Shown: positions 58,282 to 64,000 of the stretch, in pieces | Layout of the letters: the number at the start of each line of letters is the position of its first letter | Numbering within the stretch: position 1 is the stretch's first letter | Source: Polymyxa betae | Lineage: Eukaryota; Endomyxa; Phytomyxea; Plasmodiophorida; Plasmodiophoridae | NCBI GenBank assembly: GCA_003693705.1 | Contig: RBZT01000588.1 | Span: 62,001 to 126,000 of the forward strand | DNA: 64,000 bases | Direction: 5' to 3' | Notes under the pieces: generated by a model | What the model saw: only the letters and a program-made list of their open reading frames with translations | Told to the model about the DNA's origin: nothing | Databases searched by the model: none | Program-made: the position numbers and the translations under genes

Positions 58282-59186
58282 TATAGAATACAAACTTGCC
58301 AGTATTACATACACTGAGATAACACTTAACAGTTTCGACATTACAGCAGATATGGCTCGATCCGATGAAAAGGATGCTTGTTGCCCGCCCACTTTGAGAA
58401 AGTCGCGATCACCTGTACAGAAGGCATGATCGTGACGATCATCTCCGAGCTGCGATCGTAGATCACCTAAAGAGATATAATGAGGGTTGTCAAATGGAAT
58501 TCTGGGTTGTATGATGTGATTGATGCTCCTAGAAGTTACATAGGTCATGCATGGGCAGGCTAATGTAGGATTCACTTGATAAGCAGGAAGCTTGCCAACA
58601 TACATTGACCTTATTGCATATCTTTCAGTCCGATATCAAGTAATGAGTATCCTGAATAACTTCGTCGTCGCCTATTCACCTCTTTAAACCATCCATCTCT
58701 CTGCATTATGAAGTACAGAATCAGTAGCACGACACTTCACTAATATCTCTTTCTGATCATATCCTCCTACAGGTCCAGGATTCATGATGAAATCGACGGC
58801 CGTTGCTCAGAGATTATAGACCGAGGAGTGCAGTGCTGACAGACCTGATGGTGCTGAAACAATCCGTCGTACTCGACCCCAGATGATTGGGATCTGGCAC
58901 TGAATGATTGACACGGGACTTCGACCTGCACATGAATGGATCGATTCGCCAGCAGCAATCTGGCCATACAGCGATCAACAAATCGTTACATGAAACGATA
59001 CCGGTATCGTTTATAACAGTCCAGACATCCTTCTATTGAATAATCGGGCAAGAATCGTGAACATTCTGCACCGAGTAATGGTAGAGACGAACTACATTCT
59101 CAATAAGAAGATTGTGTATCAGCATACCTGTGCGACGCTCATGATAACGACTAGACAGAGCTCTTCAAAGCAGTAATATATTGATC
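58282..59186. other. Stretch without an assigned gene
   Basis: The minus frame 58105-58605 (166 codons) has one hydrophobic segment (VMSKLLSVISVYVILASLYS) but no family. Nothing else is recognised. Confidence 0.35.
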
Positions 59187-60229
59187 TTATTGGTTGTGTA
59201 ATTTGGCACGACGTCGAAGAAGTACATAGATGAAGAGCAACATCGGGGACGTTAGAATCACAATCATGATAATGACCAGGAAGAAAATCGTGAGAAGCAG
59301 CCAAATGGCGGCGAGGATCAGTAGAGCAAAACTACCGACCGATAGCCCAGCTATAATATCAACTGACAGCCACATAACCCAAGATATCATATTGGATACA
59401 GTTTCCATATTGATATCAAGGACCGATGCCAACCATGACAACGATGAATTACAGAATACACATCTAAGCGGGTTACATCCGCTTAGATGAGTGATAGAGA
59501 GATGACAATCTGGGCATCGTTGTAGAGATGATTCAATAAAATGTAGAGAAGTCTGTGTGGCCGCTGCCAGAAATATGCCATAACTTCTACATGAGATATG
59601 ATCGTGAGTTTCGTCCCCAATTTGCCATGGTAGATCACATAGTACACAAACAGTTGATTTGCATGCATCACAATAAAATCGACGTTTGTCTTTACCAATC
59701 TCATCCAGTCGATAGGGTCCATGATCAGCTCGAAAATCTTCCTCGACCAGAGGTCGGTCTAACCAGACAACGTTGAGACATCCACGAGTGGGACATCCAT
59801 ATCTCAACGAAATCCTGGAATTGATCGAGCGCAGCTGCGTAATGAGCCATTGATTGTAGAGATTTCGAAAATTCAGGGGCAATTGAAGAATTTCACAGTC
59901 ATTGAAGCCCACAAAACAGAATGGACATTGAAAGTGGAATATTTCACTCTGGATCTTTAGATCAGCATATTTCCTGATGCATACCTGGCAGAATGTATGC
60001 TGGTTCGAACAGGAGAACGACTCTGAATTTGTTCCTCGAAGCAGATTAGACAATCAAAAGGCTGCGATGACGTTGATGGTTTGAAACAGGGCGACGTAGT
60101 TTGACTGTCGCTAGAACTCCATGGTTGACTGTCAGATTCTATATTGGAGATGATGACGGCACTACATGCTGTGATAAAGATCTCGATCAAGACCAGAACT
60201 AGAAAGGGGAAAGAAGGCCGCGACATCAT
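59187..60229 (-). CDS. RBR (RING-IBR-RING) ubiquitin ligase, membrane-anchored, with apparent frameshift
   Basis: From MMSRPSFPF at 60229 an N-terminal hydrophobic segment (LVLVLIEIFITACSAVIIS) is followed by a Ser-rich linker and the first RING1 pair in FDCLICFEE. The rest of RING1 (FSCSNQHTFCQVCIRKY ... CPFC) lies in another frame; the switch is near 60015-60045 and no GT-AG intron fits. After it come the IBR-type CPTRGCLNVVW, RFYCDACKSTVCVLCDLPW and HDHISC, then RING2 CPDCHLSITHLSGCNPLRC. Two or three C-terminal membrane segments end the protein. RBR ligases pass ubiquitin through a RING2 cysteine; RNF19/RNF144-type members are membrane-bound. Confidence 0.75.
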
Positions 60230-60990
60230 CGAGGCCCCGGCTGCTCGTCTTTCAGAAAGAACTTCCACGCGGAGCTCCCGTGGCGCACTTTTCTTCTGTG
60301 AGTCAGTGAGAGATCCGCCACGCAGTTTTTGACGGTAACCTCGTCCTACCGTACAGCGATGACAAATTGCGTAAATGAATCGTGATTGATTTTCCGCACG
60401 AAACCCAGCTCCATCAACTAACTGCGTTGTTATCATCAGGGCTGACTGAATTATCTCCGAAATGTTAAAGTAAGAGTGCCTGGATTTAGGTCCCGGGGGT
60501 AAAATGTGCCGCCCACGCTGCCAAAAAGTGCGATCAAATAGTGCTATCCAGTCCAATCCAGTCCAACCCAGTCCTTACGGATGCCGTCCGGACCTCTGGG
60601 GAGACGACCTTTTCATTTTTCCAACATGTTTGCATTCTGGTTACAGTCACGGCTTTTGCGGGCGCTGTTCTTGAAACTGTGTGCAATTTTTAGTGATGCA
60701 GGATCTAACACAATATCCGAAATTCCGTCGACACTTCGACGATTTGCATTTCACATTCCTGATTCGGATTTCGGGTAAATGACCAACCCCACCTGTCCCG
60801 ATTCAGTCTTAATCCTCGTTTATCTGATCATTTACCGCTCGCTTAGTTTCGCACATGGTCATATAAAATCGGATTCTCTCGCGAATCAGCCGGACACACT
60901 CAACTGTACTTAAAGGTGCTGTTGACGATGTTTCTCCGTAAAGTATTTCAAATAGCCCGCTGCGGATCCCTCTTCAGCTAAGCATGAATT
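60230..60990. other. Upstream flank of the RBR gene
   Basis: Short frames only (for example 60581-60778 on the plus strand). The RBR-strand frame stays open to 60556 but shows no features before MMSRPSF. Confidence 0.35.
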
Positions 60991-61566
60991 TCTGACAGTT
61001 CGTCGACGAATGCACGCTAGGATTGCTGAAAGAAGTGGCAGGCGAAAAGTGAAAAATCGAAACGCGGATGGTAATCATAATTAGCGAACAAATGGACTAA
61101 AACCGGTAGAAGAATGGACAACGTTGTGTTCGAAATCATCGATGAAAGCATCTACCAGTCATTTTGCACGACGTTTACGAAGTAGAGCATCTACTGCTCC
61201 AAGATCTGCTGGACCCATTTGGTTTGCCCGTCGGATCTGAGATGTCAAGCCGATTATGAACTTCTAAAATTGGCTGACAAATTCTGGGCCTCGGTCTGAT
61301 ACTATGCTGCCTGGGAGGCCATACAGCTTAAACACGTTGGAGAACACGAGCGAGGCAGAATTTTTGCAGGACCTTTTTTAAAAAAGCATATAAACGCAGA
61401 AGCCTGCGATATGTCGAAATCCGGGGTGCATAGTCTGAGTCGTACTACACCAAGAAGGGCATCTCGAGCTTTGACACGGCAAGAAATGGAGACTAATCAG
61501 AAATGCTGCGCAGTCAACGTCCAGGCGATTATTGAGCGAATCCAAATTCCAGACGAGAAGATGCAT
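60991..61566 (-). mobile_element. Degenerate Ty3/gypsy integrase fragment
   Basis: On the minus strand, broken frames give FKLYGLPGSIVSDRGPEFVS (about 61275-61340), then after stops and shifts NVVHSSTGFSPF and YDYHPRFDF (about 61055-61130). This order is the integrase catalytic-core signature of Ty3/gypsy (Metaviridae-type) retrotransposons. Multiple stops and frame changes show that it is dead. No reverse transcriptase, LTR or primer-binding site was recognised nearby. Confidence 0.75.
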
Positions 61567-61990
61567 TAAAGGGAAAAAACAGAAAAGTGATTGAATAATA
61601 TTGTAGTGACCTGACCATGGGACATCATGATCAAAGACTTCAAGCAGCTAATCGGACGATGTGGCGAAACGTGCAAGGACTCGCGCTTCGCTCATTCGAT
61701 GCCAGTATTGAATATACTCTGTGCTTCGACAGTCTTTAAATGCGTTAGCAATCAGGAAATATTTTTAAGAGGTTTTCAGTAATAAAAGATATCCTGTTTT
61801 GGCGCATTCGAAATCACAATCATCGCCGTATGTCACCCATTAATAAAATGGGCAACGTAGCCGTGAATTTTTTTCGTGTTCTGGATTCTGTGACCATGTT
61901 GCCTTTTCGATGCCTGGCAATTTGAAACTTGAATTCTGGTGGTATCGTCATTGGATAAGTGCATGAACTGTTGATTTCCGCAACTAGCTG
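61567..61990. other. Intergenic stretch
   Basis: 424 bases between the integrase remnant and the TBC-TLDc gene. No feature recognised. Confidence 0.35.
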
Positions 61991-63531
61991 ATGTTTAAAA
62001 GGGTCAGGCAGCGGTCATGGCGTCGCGGTCGAATGCCTCTCGATGCTATGGCGGAACATGCCATTACAGCTACGGGAGCCAAATTGAATCCGGATTGGGA
62101 TCACGCTCTATACCCTCCTGATCTACCAAATTTGACATACCCATCACTTTCCGAGTTTCGTTTGGGACATCCAATGAAATTTCCAGCATCGTTTGCCCAA
62201 AGCGAATCAGAACGAAGCTGCCTCGATCGAATCCTGGCAGTATTATCGCATCAGTAGGTGATGATGCCTGATTTCCACCGAACTAAGTAGCTGAAACAAT
62301 CTTTTCAGAAATCCAGATCTTGAACATTGTCCGCTTTTGGTGTTAATCATGGCATTGATGCTGAAATTCACTGATTCCTCCCGGTACTGGTAGATCTTTG
62401 TTCATGCATTCCGTTATATGTGCTTAGAGCTTATGCGGTTGGTCAAGCAATGATCGATAAATCACGAAGATCGGCAAACACAGTATGGCTGTACTTTCCT
62501 ATCACAGTCCATGGCTTTATTCAAGCCGTTTCGGCACTTCAGCAGCTGTGTAAATTCAAAGGAAATTCTTCCGTTCTTTGTCCATTATTATCTGGCGAAA
62601 TGTTCGCACATTTCCCTTTACATATTCAATTACAGATCCTGGCTTGCTATTTCGCAGAGGGATATAAGATCATGTATCGGATGGCAATTGTCTGTATGGA
62701 TGAATGCAGATTTTCAAACAACGATAACGTAATTAGCGTTTATAAGTTGTGGTCATCAAAATCTGAAAGTGATTAGTTCTACTATGACGAATTACTGCAT
62801 TATTGCTCGAACGTCTCTTTAGACAAACAGTTGAAGCGAATGTTTCGGTACAGGTTAAGTCGTTCGGAGATTGCATTTTTCATTGAAAGCGCTGTCGTGA
62901 AGTATGATCAAAGGCATGAGATAGATCACCACCGCCAAAGAGTTCATTGGCCCGTTATCGACAACATTCGTTCTACTTCCCATATTATTTCAGTTCAGCT
63001 TTGGATCAATATTTGGGCTCATGTGCTTCCTTCACGATTAGTCCATTCTGTTCCTGCGTTAGCTTTCTGCACAGCAAGAGATGGTTATTCGTATTTAACG
63101 ATGCTCCGAAGAGCAGGAGATGCACATGCACCATGTTCCGTTGTCCTAGCTGATGATATCAATAACGTGCTAGGCATATTCTTGCCTGCAGGCTTACAAT
63201 CGGGACTTTCCAATGGTTCAGAAGCAGTAATATTCTCTCATTTTGGGAAGTTCCACTTCTGGCATCTTTCTGATGAAGAAAGCGAGAACAATGCGAGTTC
63301 AATCTTTTGCAAATTGGACAATTCATTGTCTTTAATAATAGGGTATGCAGCTGGTAACAACAAAAGGGAAGCTGGCTCAATGTTGAACCTAGGAAAAGAA
63401 TGATTCTATCTATATCAGAAGACATGTCAACGGGTGTTGCGAATTCTGTCTTCTTTTCTCCAAGCATAGATAAGACGAGTGAATCCAAAGAATTCAATAT
63501 CAATCATATCGAAATCATTTCTCATTGTTAA
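61991..63531 (+). CDS. TBC-TLDc domain protein (TBC1D24-like)
   Basis: A spliced gene starting MFKRVRQRS. The middle part (HCPLLVLIMALMLKFTDSS, YFPITVHGFIQAVSALQQLC, FAHFPLHIQLQILACYFAEG) fits the C-terminal half of a TBC domain. The end is a TLDc domain: VHSVPALAFCTARDGYSYL, LGIFLPAGLQSGL and EAVIFSHFGKFHFWH. A further in-phase exon gives ILSISEDMSTGVANSVFFS and EFNINHIEII. TBC plus TLDc is the architecture of TBC1D24, which links Rab/Arf control to stress protection and the V-ATPase. The TBC region is short and lacks visible Arg and Gln fingers, so GAP activity is doubtful. The 63361-63403 stop frame is an unspliced reading. Confidence 0.65.
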
Positions 63532-63574
63532 AGATGTTTGCCTTACAATCTACACCGAAATCGAAAATTTTACT

Positions 63575-64000
63575 TCATAACGCAAACATGTCATCGATGT
63601 CATTATCGGCATCAACTTGAGTAAGGGTCTTCAGCGGTTGAATGCGTTTGCACTCTACTTGGCTGGGAACTCTATCAAGCTGAAAATGATCAATCCATGA
63701 CCAAGGGTCTTTTTCGTTATCCTGTTCCTGGTCGTCGAGTTGACAACAATTTTGCTCACCGGACTCATTCTTGAGCTTTGACTTTGTCGGCAAAAACGAG
63801 TGCGAATGACTGTCCGGTAACGATTGGGTGACAACTCCAACCTCTTTTGGATTCGAATCATATTTGGAAATGGGTGAAGGAGAAACGAAGGGGCAAGGAG
63901 GCGAGCTCTTGTTTACACAATCGATCTCGTTTAACTCTGCCTCATCTATAGATAAAGGCAAAGGAGAATCAAAAGAAAATGAACTGGAAGAGACATCCCT
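63575..64000 (-). CDS. C-terminal end of an unidentified protein (partial)
   Basis: The frame is open from the window edge to a stop at 63575. It is Ser/Pro-rich then acidic (VDADNDIDDMFAL at the end), with no recognised domain. It converges on the TBC-TLDc gene with a gap of about 40 bases. Its start lies outside the window. Confidence 0.5.
   Translation of the reverse strand, partial: RDVSSSSFSFDSPLPLSIDEAELNEIDCVNKSSPPCPFVSPSPISKYDSNPKEVGVVTQSLPDSHSHSFLPTKSKLKNESGEQNCCQLDDQEQDNEKDPWSWIDHFQLDRVPSQVECKRIQPLKTLTQVDADNDIDDMFAL

Noticed and set aside
61378-61566. A 62-codon minus frame as a stand-alone gene
   Set aside because: It sits just upstream of and in line with the Ty3/gypsy integrase remnant and is better explained as part of that dead element.
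1-64000. CRISPR arrays, bacterial operons, ribosome binding sites or prophage
   Set aside because: Pervasive short spliceosomal introns, AATAAA signals and eukaryote-specific genes rule out a prokaryotic reading; no regularly spaced repeats of CRISPR type were seen.

Overview
The window is nuclear DNA of a compact-genome eukaryote. Nearly every conserved gene is split by very short GT-AG introns (about 35-65 bp). Genes lie on both strands a few hundred bases apart, and the standard stop codons fit all reading frames. The gene set includes DDX23/Prp28, STRAP, eS10, Sua5, VPS26C, FUZ, TBC1D31 and candidate treslin and Integrator-7 homologues. This points to a protist that builds cilia or flagella, probably on the opisthokont/amoebozoan side of the tree. 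I cannot name the organism. Several recognisable genes have unusual domain fusions.

Layout: 1-1136 no recognisable gene; 1137-4450 a purine nucleoside phosphorylase that seems to run on through two degenerate PNP-like domains; 4689-7126 a HEAT/ARM protein resembling Integrator subunit 7; 7368-8996 a BRCT/family-X polymerase that has lost its catalytic aspartates; 9565-10671 a ZIP metal transporter; 11690-11953 an LYR protein; 12071-14847 spliceosomal helicase DDX23; 15879-17036 Sua5; 17491-18974 DGAT2; 20338-23412 an unknown basic protein and STRAP; 24414-31048 eS10, an unknown protein, a PP2C, a PUB-CAP fusion and Fcf2/DNTTIP2; 31391-35596 a fatty acyl-CoA reductase fused to DHAP acyltransferase and ending in a peroxisomal AKL signal; 35918-41268 ciliary genes TBC1D31 and FUZ; 41903-44260 a UbiA prenyltransferase fused to a flavin monooxygenase; 44351-46589 a treslin-like replication factor.

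From about 46.6 to 61.6 kb the character changes. GC rises and falls sharply, interstitial TTAGGG-like repeats and CACCCCAT runs appear, and the genes are mostly lineage-specific: a Crinkler-header-like protein, a RING protein, a secreted aspartic protease, an inverted pair of VWA-family genes, an RBR ubiquitin ligase with an apparent frameshift, and a dead Ty3/gypsy integrase. VPS26C sits in this block as an ordinary conserved gene. The block looks subtelomeric or formerly subtelomeric. From 61991 conserved genes resume with a TBC-TLDc protein and the tail of a further gene at the edge.

Functional themes are lipid and quinone metabolism (DGAT2, FAR-GNPAT, UbiA-FMO), cilium and Rab control (TBC1D31, FUZ, TBC-TLDc), RNA processing (DDX23, Fcf2, Integrator-like), replication (treslin-like, dead Pol X) and ubiquitin/p97-type modules (PUB-CAP, RING, RBR). 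Splice sites were inferred by eye from reading-frame continuity and family similarity. No alignment or database search was run.
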